Of a DNA stretch of 64,000 nt, positions 7,934 through 17,516 are shown one piece after another. Position 1 is the stretch's first letter, and the number at the start of each line of letters is the position of its first letter. The notes beneath the pieces are model-generated. The model worked only from the letters and a program-made list of their open reading frames with translations. It made no database searches and was not told the origin of the DNA. Both the position numbers and the translations under genes were made by a program. The stretch is taken from positions 1 through 64,000 of the forward strand of contig NZ_MBPN01000002.1 in assembly GCF_001695625.1 (NCBI RefSeq), written 5' to 3'. Source of the DNA: Pseudomonas defluvii. Lineage in GTDB: Bacteria > Pseudomonadota > Gammaproteobacteria > Pseudomonadales > Pseudomonadaceae.

Positions 7934-10900
7934 ATGCCGCAATTTTTCATTGACCGCCCGGTGTTCGCCTGGGTGGTCGCGCTGTTCATCCTGCTGGCCG
8001 GCGCGCTGGCCATCCCGCAACTGCCGGTGGCCCAATACCCTAACGTAGCCCCGCCACAGGTAGAGATCTATGCCGTCTACCCGGGTGCATCGGCACAGAC
8101 AATCGATGAGAGCGTCGTCAGCCTGATCGAGCAGGAGCTCAACGGTGCCGACCACCTGCTGTACTTCCAGTCGCAAAGCAGCCTGGGCAGCGCCACCATC
8201 ACCGCCACCTTCGAGCCGGGCACCAACCCTGAACTGGCTCAGGTGGATGTGCAAAACCGCCTGAAAATCGTCGAGTCGCGTTTGCCGCGCGCGGTCACTC
8301 AGCAAGGCCTGCAAGTGGAGAAAGTTTCCACCGGGTTCCTGATGCTGGTGACCCTGACGGCTGAAAACGAGTCTCTGGACGAAGTCGCCCTCAGCGACTT
8401 CCTGGCGCGCAACGTCATGAACGAGATCCGCCGCCTCAACGGTGTCGGCAAGGCGCAGCTGTACGGCGCCGAGCGCGCCATGCGCATCTGGATCGACCCG
8501 CAGAAACTGATCGGCTTCAACCTGACCCCCGAAGACGTCAACCTGGCCATTGCCGCACAAAACACCCAGGTAGCACCCGGCAGTATCGGTGACCTGCCAG
8601 GCCGGGCGACCCAGGAAATAACCGCCAACGTGGTAGTCGAAGGCCAACTGTCGACACCGGAGGCGTTCGCCGACATCGTCTTGCGGGCCAACCCGGATGG
8701 CTCGCGGGTAACCCTCGGCGACGTCGCACGGGTAGAGATTGGCAGCCAGGAGTACCAGTTCGGCACGCGCCTCAACGGCAAGCCGTCGACCGCCTTCAGC
8801 GTACAGCTGTCACCAGGTGCCAACGCCATGCAAACCGCGACCCTGGTCCGCGCCAAGATGGACGAGTTGTCGCGCTACTTTCCGGCAGGCGCCCGCTACG
8901 ACATCCCCTATGACACCTCGCCGTTCGTGAAAGTCTCCATCGAACAGGTCATCAACACCCTGCTCGAAGCGATGCTACTGGTGTTCGCGGTGATGTTTCT
9001 GTTCCTGCAGAATATCCGCTACACCCTGATCCCGACCCTGGTGGTGCCTGTGGCGCTGATGGGGACCTTTGCAGTAATGCTCGGCATGGGGTTCTCGATC
9101 AACGTACTGACCCTGTTCGGGATGGTGCTGGCCATCGGCATCCTGGTCGATGACGCCATCGTGGTGGTGGAAAACGTCGAACGGATCATGGCCGAGGAAG
9201 GCCTGCCGCCCCGAGAGGCCACCCGCAAGGCCATGGGCCAGATCAGTGGGGCCATCGTCGGGATTACCCTGGTGCTGGTCGCGGTGTTCCTGCCGATGGC
9301 CTTCATGCCAGGCTCCGTGGGAGTGATCTATCAGCAGTTCTCGTTGGCGATGGCGGTGTCGATCCTGTTCTCGGCCTTCCTCGCCTTGAGCCTGACACCC
9401 GCCCTGTGCGCCACCTTGCTCAAGCCCATCGAAAGCAGTCATGCGCAAAAGCGCGGTTTCTTTGGCGCGTTCAACCGGCGCTTCGAGCGCCTCACCAACG
9501 GCTACCAATCCTGGGTGACCCATGCCCTAAAGCGCAGCGGACGCTACCTGCTGGTGTACGGCCTGCTGCTGGCCGGCCTGGGCTACCTGTTCAGCCAACT
9601 GCCCTCCTCGTTCCTGCCGACCGAAGACCAGGGCTACACCATCACTGACGTCCAGCTCCCGCCCGGTGCCAGCAAGCCACGTACCGAGCAGGTTGCGGCG
9701 CAGATCGAAGCGCACAACGCTGAAGAACCCGGTATCGGCAACACCACGGTGATCATGGGCTTCAGCTTTTCCGGCACCGGGCAGAATGCGGCGCTGGTCT
9801 TCACCACACTCAAGGACTGGTCCGAGCGAAGCGCCGAGGACAGTGCAGCGGCCATCGCCGAGCGCGCCACCGCCGCTTTCAGCCAGTTCAAGAACGCAAT
9901 TGCCTACTCGGTGCTGCCGCCACCGGTCGACGGGCTTGGCACGTCCAGCGGCTTTGAGTTCCGCCTGCAGGACCGTGGCGGTCTCGGCCACACCAACCTG
10001 ATGGCCGCACGCGATCAGCTACTGGCCGCTGCCGAGAAAAGCCCGGTGTTGATGAACGTACGTGAAAGCGCCCTGGCCGAAAGCCCTCAGGTACAACTGG
10101 AGGTAGACCGCAAGCAGGCCAACGCCCTGGGCGTTTCCTTTGCCGACATCGGCACCGTGCTCAACACCGCTATCGGTTCGACCTACGTCAACGACTTCCC
10201 CAACCAGGGCCGGATGCAGCGGGTGGTGGTACAGGCCGAGGGCGACAGCCGCAGCCAGGTCGAAGACCTGATGAAAATCCATGTCCGCAACAGCGGCGGC
10301 AAGATGGTGCCACTGTCGGCGTTCACCCGCGCCCATTGGGTATCCGGGCCGGTGCAGTTGACGCGCTACAACGGTTATCCGGCGATCGCGGTGTCCGGTG
10401 AACCAGCGCCCGGCTACAGCTCGGGCGAGGCCATGGCAGAGATCGAGCGCCTGGTCAGCCAGTTACCACTGGGCATGGGCTTGGAGTGGACCGGCCTGTC
10501 GCTGCAGGAGCGGCTGTCCGGCAGCCAGGCGCCCATGCTGATGGCGCTCTCGCTGCTGGTGGTGTTCCTGTGCCTGGCGGCACTCTATGAGAGTTGGTCG
10601 ATCCCGACCGCGGTGCTGTTGGTGGTGCCCCTGGGCGTGCTGGGCGCGGTGCTCGCAGTAACCCTGCGAGGCATGCCCAACGACGTGTTCTTCAAGGTCG
10701 GCCTGATCACCTTGATCGGCCTGTCGGCGAAGAACGCGATCCTGATCATCGAATTCGCCAAGCATCTGGTGGACGAAGGCCACGACCTGATAGACGCGAC
10801 GGTACAGGCCGCGCGCCTGCGCCTGCGTCCCATCGTCATGACCTCACTGGCGTTCATCCTTGGCGTCGTGCCGCTGGCCATCGCCACTGGCGCCAGTTCG

Positions 10901-11053
10901 GCCAGCCAGCAGGCGATCGGCACCGGGGTAATTGGCGGCATGCTCAGCGCAACGCTGGCCGTGGTATTCGTACCGGTGTTTTTCGTGGTGGTCATGCGCC
11001 TGGCGGGCACGCGACGACGCCAGCCTGAGGGCACGGTCAGCCTGGAAAGCTGA
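7934..11053 (+). CDS. RND multidrug efflux pump, HAE1 family (MexB/AcrB-like)
   Basis: At 1039 residues it has the standard length for the HAE1 family. It begins MPQFFIDRPVFAWV, has two large periplasmic loops and twelve membrane segments. The proton-relay residues are visible: paired aspartates in GILVDDAIVVVENVER, and the lysine in GLSAKNAILIIEFAKHL. The sequence GAERAMRIWIDPQKL is typical of the family. It would be the inner-membrane trimeric pump working with the adaptor just upstream, powered by proton uptake and exporting drugs or other amphipathic compounds. A divergent two-component pair next to the operon is the likely regulator. Substrates are not predictable here. Confidence 0.96.
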   Translation: MPQFFIDRPVFAWVVALFILLAGALAIPQLPVAQYPNVAPPQVEIYAVYPGASAQTIDESVVSLIEQELNGADHLLYFQSQSSLGSATITATFEPGTNPELAQVDVQNRLKIVESRLPRAVTQQGLQVEKVSTGFLMLVTLTAENESLDEVALSDFLARNVMNEIRRLNGVGKAQLYGAERAMRIWIDPQKLIGFNLTPEDVNLAIAAQNTQVAPGSIGDLPGRATQEITANVVVEGQLSTPEAFADIVLRANPDGSRVTLGDVARVEIGSQEYQFGTRLNGKPSTAFSVQLSPGANAMQTATLVRAKMDELSRYFPAGARYDIPYDTSPFVKVSIEQVINTLLEAMLLVFAVMFLFLQNIRYTLIPTLVVPVALMGTFAVMLGMGFSINVLTLFGMVLAIGILVDDAIVVVENVERIMAEEGLPPREATRKAMGQISGAIVGITLVLVAVFLPMAFMPGSVGVIYQQFSLAMAVSILFSAFLALSLTPALCATLLKPIESSHAQKRGFFGAFNRRFERLTNGYQSWVTHALKRSGRYLLVYGLLLAGLGYLFSQLPSSFLPTEDQGYTITDVQLPPGASKPRTEQVAAQIEAHNAEEPGIGNTTVIMGFSFSGTGQNAALVFTTLKDWSERSAEDSAAAIAERATAAFSQFKNAIAYSVLPPPVDGLGTSSGFEFRLQDRGGLGHTNLMAARDQLLAAAEKSPVLMNVRESALAESPQVQLEVDRKQANALGVSFADIGTVLNTAIGSTYVNDFPNQGRMQRVVVQAEGDSRSQVEDLMKIHVRNSGGKMVPLSAFTRAHWVSGPVQLTRYNGYPAIAVSGEPAPGYSSGEAMAEIERLVSQLPLGMGLEWTGLSLQERLSGSQAPMLMALSLLVVFLCLAALYESWSIPTAVLLVVPLGVLGAVLAVTLRGMPNDVFFKVGLITLIGLSAKNAILIIEFAKHLVDEGHDLIDATVQAARLRLRPIVMTSLAFILGVVPLAIATGASSASQQAIGTGVIGGMLSATLAVVFVPVFFVVVMRLAGTRRRQPEGTVSLES

Positions 11054-11059
11054 TGGACA

Positions 11060-11095
11060 GCCAAAGCCGGTCATGGGATCGTGAGCGGCTTTGGC
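11060..11095. terminator. Hairpin between the RND operon and mobA
   Basis: A perfect 10-base stem, GCCAAAGCCG at 11060-11069 with CGGCTTTGGC at 11086-11095, and a 16-base loop, sits just after the pump stop codon. There is no run of T after it, so it is at best a weak or Rho-assisted terminator or an mRNA-stabilising structure. Confidence 0.45.
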
Positions 11096-11111
11096 GCTAC
11101 AGGTAAACATC

Positions 11112-11687
11112 ATGATCCAGCTTCCGTCGCCCTGCTCCATCCTCCTCTTGGCGGGCGGTCGTGGCCAGCGTATGGGCGGACGCGACAAGGGCCTGATTCC
11201 CTGGCACGGGCAGCCCCTGATTGCCCACGCCCAGGCCGTGGTGCGTCCACTGACCGATGACCTGATCATTTCCTGTAACCGCCACGCCGAGCAGTACCGG
11301 CCCTATGCCGATCATCTGGTCAGTGACGAATCAGGCGACTATCCAGGCCCGTTGGCCGGTGTGCTCAGCGGGTTGGCCCAGGCGCGTCACCCGTGGCTAC
11401 TGGTGCTCGCGTGCGATGCACCGCTGATCGACCGCACACTGGTTCTTGACCTGCTGAGCCAGGCGAACGATCAGGGGCGACCGGCGATGATCCGTCAGGA
11501 TGGCCACTGGCAACCGATGTTCTGCCTGCTGCCGAGCAGTCTGCTCGACGACCTTCGCCAGCGCTGGAGCCAGGGTGAGCGCAGCCTGCTGCGAGCCCTG
11601 CTGGCGCAGCCACTGCAGGCGCTGGACTATCCGCTTGACGATCCACGCCTGAGCAACTTCAACTCGCCAGAACACCTGGTGCCATGA
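11112..11687 (+). CDS. mobA: Molybdenum cofactor guanylyltransferase
   Basis: A 191-residue protein starting MIQLPSPCSILLLAGGRGQRMGGRDKGL; the LAGGxGxRMGGxDKGL stretch (residues ~12-27) is the nucleotidyltransferase signature of MobA. CNRHAEQY, DYPGPLAGVLSGL and ACDAPLI further match the family. MobA transfers GMP from GTP to molybdopterin-Mo to make the bis-MGD cofactor of molybdoenzymes such as nitrate reductase and formate dehydrogenase. The ATG at 11112 has AGGT as ribosome site eight bases upstream. It stands alone, 58 bases after the RND pump and convergent with the UvrD-like helicase gene. Confidence 0.95.
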   Translation: MIQLPSPCSILLLAGGRGQRMGGRDKGLIPWHGQPLIAHAQAVVRPLTDDLIISCNRHAEQYRPYADHLVSDESGDYPGPLAGVLSGLAQARHPWLLVLACDAPLIDRTLVLDLLSQANDQGRPAMIRQDGHWQPMFCLLPSSLLDDLRQRWSQGERSLLRALLAQPLQALDYPLDDPRLSNFNSPEHLVP

Positions 11688-11736
11688 CTGTCAGCAAGCG
11701 CGAACCGGACACGGAAACGCGATATAGCGACCGCAC

Positions 11737-14235
11737 TCAAGGCCTGAGGTCATCGAAGAACGCTTTACTGCCATCAACCTGAGACGATGCCCGGGGCAGG
11801 TTCTGCGCCTCCCCGGTCGGCGTCTCGACGTGCCAGTAACAATGCCTGACGGCGCGGGTAACCGCGACATAGGCCAGGCGCAGGACCTCATCCTTCTGCG
11901 CGTTGTCGTAGGCTTCAGGGTCACCGCTACGGCCAAGCCCAGCCTGGCGATAGACCTGGTTCTTATACGGGGAACGGGTCACGTGCTGACAATCGCCAAG
12001 CATGAACACCGCATCCGCCTGCAACCCCTTGGCGCTGTGGTAGGTCAACTGACGGAACCGGCGCTGCCCCGGCGCAAGGCTTTTCTCATGATTGATCAGT
12101 GGCTGTAAATACTCTGAAATCAATGACTTATCACTGCTTTTTCGATACAACATCATCACCGAATCGCCCTGCCGGTAATGCGCCATCAACTGCTGGGCAA
12201 GCGCAGCCTCGTCACGCGGCTGTACCGTGACCGGCACTGCATCCTCGGCCGCCAGGCCGCAGGCCTTGGCTTTCTTGCCGTTGATCGCCGGCGCCGGCTT
12301 AACGATGTGCTCGGCCGCATCGATGATGTGCTGGTGGCTGCGGTAATTGTCGCTGAGCATCACCCGCGTATTGGCCGGCGAGACGAATTCCTTGGTGAAC
12401 TCCATGAAGTACTTGGGTGAGCTACCGCGCCAGCCGTAGATCGATTGCCAGTCATCGCCCACACACAGCAGCGACGAATGCTGGGCGGTGCGCCCCACAT
12501 GCAATGCCGGCCCGCGCCGACGGATTTCACGCAGGCTGGCCCGTAGCCAGGAAACGATCTGCGGCGAGACATCCTGGAACTCGTCGATCATCAAGTGCGC
12601 CAAAGGCCTGAGCAAGGCATCGGGCAACAAGCGCAGGTTCTCGGGGTTGTTCTCCGAGAACAGGGCGAACATCCGGTTATAGCTCATGATCGGCGGCGAC
12701 TGCGCCAACAGGTGGTTCTCCAGCGCCCGCCAGTACAGGCTCAACGCCTCGAAGAACAGTGCATCACTGTCACCTGCCGGAAAACTCATGCTTGCGACTG
12801 CCGCGCCCACATCCAGCCCGAGGTTCTCGATGAACCCGGCAGCACTGACGAAAGCATCCAGGAGCGGCACCGACGAGAGCTCGCCCTTGACCTTGTAGTC
12901 AAAGCCCGGCCCGGCCACGGCATCCGTTGCAAGGGAGGCGGTCAAGCGTTTGGCTGCCGAATAGTTTTCCAGCCATATCAAGGGTTTATCGCAGAAAGCT
13001 TGAAACAGTGTGCGCTTGATAACCCATTCGGCCCACACCGGTAACTTGGCGTTCGAACGTTTGTAGTCCTTGTTTTCCCCGGGATCGAAGCCCAGTACCA
13101 CCCAGGCATCGAGTTCGGCAATATAGCCATGGACGTGAAAACGGCTGCCATTGATCTCCAGGGTTTCCCGACGTGGCTCAATGCCCTTGATCGGCCACGC
13201 GCCCGCCCTGAACCAGAGGTCTTCAATCGTGTCGCACAACTCCTCGTCGCGCTCGGCGGACAGTTGCGTCACGGCCACACGCTTCTGCACGTCGGGATGA
13301 TCGCGGTCCAATGCCTTGAGCTGCAAGGCTTGGCGCCGCAGGGACATGATCAACTCGGCAAAGCGTGGGCTGCCCTGCATCAGGTCGCGGTAGCATAGGT
13401 TCAGTTGCTGGCGCTGGGCATCATTGATACGCAGGTCGAACGGGTTGGTCTCGGCATTCGACTCGCTGCCACCCGGTACCTCACTGCCCAGCGTCTCAAA
13501 GGCCCGCAGCTGGCTGAAACCCGGCAGGCTGCGCACCAGTGGCAGAATCCGCGAATGGAAGGTGCGCACCAACTCGCGGGCCTCTACCGGGCTCAGGTTG
13601 ATACCCCACAGGGCAAACACCTGGGTCAGTCGTGCGATGAAGTCCTTGCGCGACTCGCGCGTGAACGTGACCACGGTCATGGCGTCCAGTTCATAGCCCA
13701 GGTAGTGACGCAACAGCAGAATACGCAGCACCAGGGACGTCGACTTGCCGGCACCGGCACCGGCAATCACGCAGGTCGAAGGCGTCTCACTGAAGATCAT
13801 TTTCCATTGCGCAGTACTTGGCTGCGCCTGGGCTGGCAAGCGCTGCGCAACGTCGGCCTTGAAGCGTTTTTTAAGCTCCGTGGTGAGCGGCAGGCGCCAA
13901 TCGTCGAACAGGCTGTCGTCCTGCCCCGGCACTGCGTGGGCATCGGGGCGGGTATCACGAATCACCAGAACCTGGCGGCCCGCCTCGAAGCCGTCGACAC
14001 GGCCCTCCTCATAACCCTCGCGCAGGCCCTCGGCATGGCCGGTACGTTGACCGCTGGCATGCCCCTGAAACCACGAGTCGCGGTGCTGAGCCTGCAGCCG
14101 GCTCAGGCCTCGACCCAGTACACGGGCCAGCAGCCGTCTGACCCAGGGTAACTGGGCCGGCGGGGTTAATTCCGGGGGGTGCTTGGGGCGCTCGTGTGAC
14201 ACACCGACTCCAACTGAAAAGGGCTCTGCCGCCAT
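11737..14235 (-). CDS. UvrD/Rep-like superfamily 1 ATP-dependent helicase
   Basis: An 832-residue SF1 helicase. Walker A is IAGAGAGKSTSL at residues ~157-168; motif II is MIDEFQDVSPQ; motif III CVGDDWQSIYGWRGS; motif IV LSDNYRSHQ; motif V TYHSAKGLQADAVF; motif VI VAVTRAVRHCYW. The layout (long N-terminal region, then a domain ahead of the helicase core) is like helicase IV. Residues ~59-86 form an unusual run of glycines at four-residue steps (GHASGQRTGHAEG and on). It probably acts in DNA repair or recombination. It converges on mobA and is divergent from the bicupin gene. Confidence 0.9.
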   Translation of the reverse strand: MAAEPFSVGVGVSHERPKHPPELTPPAQLPWVRRLLARVLGRGLSRLQAQHRDSWFQGHASGQRTGHAEGLREGYEEGRVDGFEAGRQVLVIRDTRPDAHAVPGQDDSLFDDWRLPLTTELKKRFKADVAQRLPAQAQPSTAQWKMIFSETPSTCVIAGAGAGKSTSLVLRILLLRHYLGYELDAMTVVTFTRESRKDFIARLTQVFALWGINLSPVEARELVRTFHSRILPLVRSLPGFSQLRAFETLGSEVPGGSESNAETNPFDLRINDAQRQQLNLCYRDLMQGSPRFAELIMSLRRQALQLKALDRDHPDVQKRVAVTQLSAERDEELCDTIEDLWFRAGAWPIKGIEPRRETLEINGSRFHVHGYIAELDAWVVLGFDPGENKDYKRSNAKLPVWAEWVIKRTLFQAFCDKPLIWLENYSAAKRLTASLATDAVAGPGFDYKVKGELSSVPLLDAFVSAAGFIENLGLDVGAAVASMSFPAGDSDALFFEALSLYWRALENHLLAQSPPIMSYNRMFALFSENNPENLRLLPDALLRPLAHLMIDEFQDVSPQIVSWLRASLREIRRRGPALHVGRTAQHSSLLCVGDDWQSIYGWRGSSPKYFMEFTKEFVSPANTRVMLSDNYRSHQHIIDAAEHIVKPAPAINGKKAKACGLAAEDAVPVTVQPRDEAALAQQLMAHYRQGDSVMMLYRKSSDKSLISEYLQPLINHEKSLAPGQRRFRQLTYHSAKGLQADAVFMLGDCQHVTRSPYKNQVYRQAGLGRSGDPEAYDNAQKDEVLRLAYVAVTRAVRHCYWHVETPTGEAQNLPRASSQVDGSKAFFDDLRP

Positions 14236-14421
14236 GTTCGCTCCATTGACCGCAAAGCACCAGCCGAATGCTTACAGATCAGTCAATTAGGCGATGAAGT
14301 GAATCAATCACTGCACCTTAAGCATCTAATAAACCGATCAGAATCAGCCATAATTTACGCTTAATTTCGATCATTAATTGGGCGATCATCGTTCACATAA
14401 ACCTTGCCGAGGAGATGAATC

Positions 14422-15120
14422 ATGCTGCAACTTCGCCCGTTCGCCACACTGGGCCATGCCAACCACGGCTGGCTGGATGCCCATCATCACTTCTCATTCG
14501 CCGAATACCACGACCCCGAGCGCATGCACTGGGGCACCCTGCGGGTCTGGAACGATGACCTGATCGCCGCAGGCAGCGGTTTCCCACCACACCCACACCG
14601 CGACATGGAGATCATCACCTATGTCCGCGAAGGTGCTATCAGCCACCAAGACAACCTGGGCAACAAAGGCCGTACCGAAGCGGGCGATGTGCAAGTGATG
14701 AGCGCCGGGACCGGGATCGTCCACAGTGAGTACAACCTGGAGAAGGTTAATACACGCATCTTCCAGATCTGGATCATTCCAGAGCGCAGCGGCGAGGCGC
14801 CCTCGTGGGGCACCCGTCCGTTTCCCAAGGGAGAGCGCGGTGAAGGCTTCGTGACCCTGGCCAGTGGTCGTGAAGGTGATGAGCAGAGCTTGCGCATTCG
14901 GGCTGACGCACGGCTGGTCGCGGCTACCCTGAAAGCCGGAGAAAGCGCCGAGTACGTGCTGGACAGCGGACGTCGCGGCTATCTGGTGCCGGCCAAAGGG
15001 CTGGTCGAGGTCAACGGTGTGCGCGCCGCTGCCCGTGACGGCCTGGCGATCGAAGATGAATCGTTGTTGCGGGTGACTGCGCTGGAGGACAGCGAAATCG
15101 TTCTGGTGGATGTCGCCTGA
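14422..15120 (+). CDS. Pirin-like bicupin (YhhW-type quercetinase family)
   Basis: A 232-residue protein beginning MLQLRPFATLGHANHGWLDAHHHFSF. The metal site of pirin-family cupins is clear in the N-terminal half: PHPHRDMEIITYV (HxH), then GAISHQDNLGNKG and SAGTGIVHSEYN (His and Glu ligands). The second half is a degenerate cupin. The length matches YhhW of E. coli, which can oxidise quercetin. A strong ribosome site (GAGGAGATG) precedes the ATG. It is single, divergent from the helicase, followed by the REP array. It is a different gene from the pirin fragment at the left edge. Confidence 0.92.
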   Translation: MLQLRPFATLGHANHGWLDAHHHFSFAEYHDPERMHWGTLRVWNDDLIAAGSGFPPHPHRDMEIITYVREGAISHQDNLGNKGRTEAGDVQVMSAGTGIVHSEYNLEKVNTRIFQIWIIPERSGEAPSWGTRPFPKGERGEGFVTLASGREGDEQSLRIRADARLVAATLKAGESAEYVLDSGRRGYLVPAKGLVEVNGVRAAARDGLAIEDESLLRVTALEDSEIVLVDVA

Positions 15121-15140
15121 CCGCCCCCGCCAAGCCTGCT

Positions 15141-15780
15141 CCCATAGAACCTGTAGGAGCCGGGCTTGCCCGCGATACAGACGCCGCGAACTCACGGATA
15201 CCCCACCGACGCTATCGCAGGCAAGCCTGCTCCAACAAAGCCCGCGCAGCCTGTGGGAGCGGGTCTTGCCCGCGATGCAGACGCCGCGCACTCACTGACA
15301 CCGCATCGAGGCCATCGCAAGCAAGCCAGCTCCAACAAAGCCCGCGCCAGCCTGTAGGAGCCGGGCTTGCCCGCGATGCAAACGCCGCGAACTCACGGAC
15401 ACCCCACCGACGCTATCGCAGGCAAGCCAGCTCCAACAAAGCCCGCGCAAGCTGTGGGAGCGGGTCTTGCCCGCGATGCAGACGCCGCGAACTCACGGAT
15501 ACCCCACCGACGCTATCGCAGGCAAGCCAGCTCCAACAAAGCCCGCGCAGCCTGTAGGAGCCGGGCTTGCCCGCGATGCAAACGCCGCGCACTCACGGAT
15601 ACCCCACCGACGCTATCGCAGGCAAGCCTGCTCCAACAGGGCCCGCGCTAGCTGTGGGAGCGGGTCTTGCCCGCGATGCAAACGCCGCGAACTCACGGAT
15701 ACCCCACCGACGCTATCGCAGGCAAGCCTGCTCCAACAGGGCCCGCGCAAGCTGTAGGCGCGGGGCTTGTGCGCGACCGA
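15141..15780. repeat. Tandem array of about 100-bp REP-pair (BIME-like) units
   Basis: Six near-identical units, each starting with TGTAGGAGC or TGTGGGAGC, begin near 15152, 15252, 15353, 15453, 15553 and 15653, with a degenerate seventh from 15753. In each unit a forward REP (CGGGCTTGCCCGCGAT) and an inverted one (ATCGCAGGCAAGCC) are separated by about 40 bases and followed by a CCAACAAAGCCCGCGC-type spacer. The opening motif alternates GTAGGAGCC and GTGGGAGCG between neighbouring units, so duplication may have copied two units at a time. The array fills the convergent gap between the bicupin and phosphoglucomutase genes. Confidence 0.92.
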
Positions 15781-15783
15781 TGA

Positions 15784-17421
15784 TCAAGAAATGGCGTTGT
15801 CGACCAATTCCTGGGCTTCGCTTACCAGGCGCTGCAAATGCGCATCATCGATAAAGCTTTCGGCGTAGATCTTGTAGATGTCCTCGGTACCCGACGGACG
15901 CGCCGCAAACCAGCCGTTGGCGGTCATCACTTTCAAACCGCCAATGGCCTGGCCATTGCCTGGAGCATGGCTGAGGATCTGCTGAATCGGCTCACCGGCC
16001 AGCTCAGTGGACTTCACCTGCTCCGGCGCCAGTTTGCTCAACAAGGCTTTCTGTTGCGGGTTGGCCTTGGCCTCGACACGCGTTGCGAATGGCTCACCCA
16101 GCTCGGCAGTCAGCGCCGCATAGGCCTGACTCGGGTTACGCCCGGTACGTGCAGTGATTTCCGCCGCCAGCAACGCCGGGATCAGGCCGTCCTTGTCGGT
16201 GGCCCAGACACTGCCATCCTTGCGCAGGAACGAAGCGCCTGCACTCTCTTCGCCACCAAAACCGAGCGAACCGTCGAACAACCCTTCGGCGAAGAACTTG
16301 AAACCCACCGGTACTTCATAGAGGCGACGCCCCAAGCGTGCCGTCACCCGGTCGATCAGGCCGCTGCTGACCACCGTCTTGCCGACGGCTGCATCGGCGC
16401 GCCACTGCGGACGGTTCTGGAACAGGTAGTCAATGGCAACCGCCAGGTAGTTGTTCGGTGCCAGCAGGCCGTTCGGCGTGACGATGCCGTGGCGGTCGTG
16501 GTCGGGGTCGCAGGCAAAGGCAACGTCAAAACGCTCACGCAGGCCGATCAGGCCCTGCATGGCATAAGGCGAGGACGGGTCCATGCGGATCTGGCCGTCC
16601 CAGTCCACGCTCATGAAGCGGAAGGTCGGGTCGACCTCAGTGTTGACCACCTCCAGGTTCAGGCGATAGTGATCGGCAATGGCCGACCAGTAGCGCACAC
16701 CGGCACCGCCCAGCGGGTCAACGCCCAGGCGCAGGTTGGCACCACGAATAGCATCGAAATCAATCACATTGATCAGATCGCTGACGTAGTTGCCCAGGTA
16801 GTCATGGCGATGGGTCGTGCTGGCCTTGAGCGCCTGCTCGTAGTCCATGCGTTTCACATCTTTCAGGCCATCGGCCAGCAGTTCGTTGGCCTTGGCCTCG
16901 ATCCACTTGGTGACGTCGCTGTCAGCCGGGCCGCCATTGGGCGGGTTGTACTTGAAACCGCCGCTCTGTGGTGGGTTGTGCGACGGCGTGATGACCACAC
17001 CATCGGCAAGCCCGCGGCTGCGACCACGGTTGTAACAGAGAATCGCGTGGGACACTGCTGGCGTTGGCGTGTACTCATCGTCCTTGGCCAGCATCACTTC
17101 GACGCCATTGGCCGCCAGCACCTGCAGTGCGGTAGCCGCTGCCGGGGTGGACAGTGCATGGGTGTCGATGCCGACGAACAGCGGACCATCGATGCCTTTG
17201 ACCTTGCGATACAGGCAGATGGCCTGGCTGATAGCCAGCACATGGTCTTCGTTGAAACTCAACTCCAGCGAACTGCCGCGATGCCCGGAGGTACCAAACG
17301 CCACGCGTTGGGTGGCGATGCCGGCGTCCGGCCGGCCAGAGTAATAGGCGGTCAGCAGTCGAGGGATATCGACCAGGATCGACGCAGGTGCCGGTTTGCC
17401 CGCCAGGGGACTGAGCTTCAT
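15784..17421 (-). CDS. pgm: Phosphoglucomutase (alpha-D-glucose phosphate-specific)
   Basis: A 545-residue enzyme from the ATG at 17421, which has GAGG eight bases upstream. Landmarks are FGTSGHRGS near residue 42, the phosphoserine loop [12 protein letters not shown] with Ser147, the metal-binding loop CDPDHDRHG, the sugar-binding loop GGEESAGAS, and the phosphate-binding [12 protein letters not shown] near the end. Length matches the bacterial Pgm family. It interconverts glucose-1-phosphate and glucose-6-phosphate, feeding glycogen, trehalose and surface polysaccharide synthesis. It is transcribed alone, with the REP array immediately after its stop. Confidence 0.96.
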   Translation of the reverse strand: MKLSPLAGKPAPASILVDIPRLLTAYYSGRPDAGIATQRVAFGTSGHRGSSLELSFNEDHVLAISQAICLYRKVKGIDGPLFVGIDTHALSTPAAATALQVLAANGVEVMLAKDDEYTPTPAVSHAILCYNRGRSRGLADGVVITPSHNPPQSGGFKYNPPNGGPADSDVTKWIEAKANELLADGLKDVKRMDYEQALKASTTHRHDYLGNYVSDLINVIDFDAIRGANLRLGVDPLGGAGVRYWSAIADHYRLNLEVVNTEVDPTFRFMSVDWDGQIRMDPSSPYAMQGLIGLRERFDVAFACDPDHDRHGIVTPNGLLAPNNYLAVAIDYLFQNRPQWRADAAVGKTVVSSGLIDRVTARLGRRLYEVPVGFKFFAEGLFDGSLGFGGEESAGASFLRKDGSVWATDKDGLIPALLAAEITARTGRNPSQAYAALTAELGEPFATRVEAKANPQQKALLSKLAPEQVKSTELAGEPIQQILSHAPGNGQAIGGLKVMTANGWFAARPSGTEDIYKIYAESFIDDAHLQRLVSEAQELVDNAIS

Positions 17422-17516
17422 GCAAAACCTCAAGAATGGGTGTTCAGGGTAATGAAAGGACACAGTTTACTGGCAGTTTGACCTTAAGGCGACGAGGAAG
17501 CTCCCTGCCCTGACGA

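Noticed and set aside
6777-7934. A 385-codon open frame opposite the RND adaptor
   Set aside because: Antisense shadow of a certain gene; no coherent domain.
15141-15780. CRISPR array
   Set aside because: The repeated unit is ~100 bases with no variable spacers; it is a REP pair repeat.
15166-15854. A ladder of 60-96 codon open frames in the repeat array
   Set aside because: Each reads the same 100-base unit in shifting frames (MPAMQTPRTHGYPTDAIAGKPAP and relatives); no ribosome site and no family.
15838-17481. A 547-codon open frame on the + strand opposite pgm
   Set aside because: Pure shadow of the GC-rich codon pattern of pgm; composition is His/Gln/Arg-rich without any recognisable domain, and pgm is certain.
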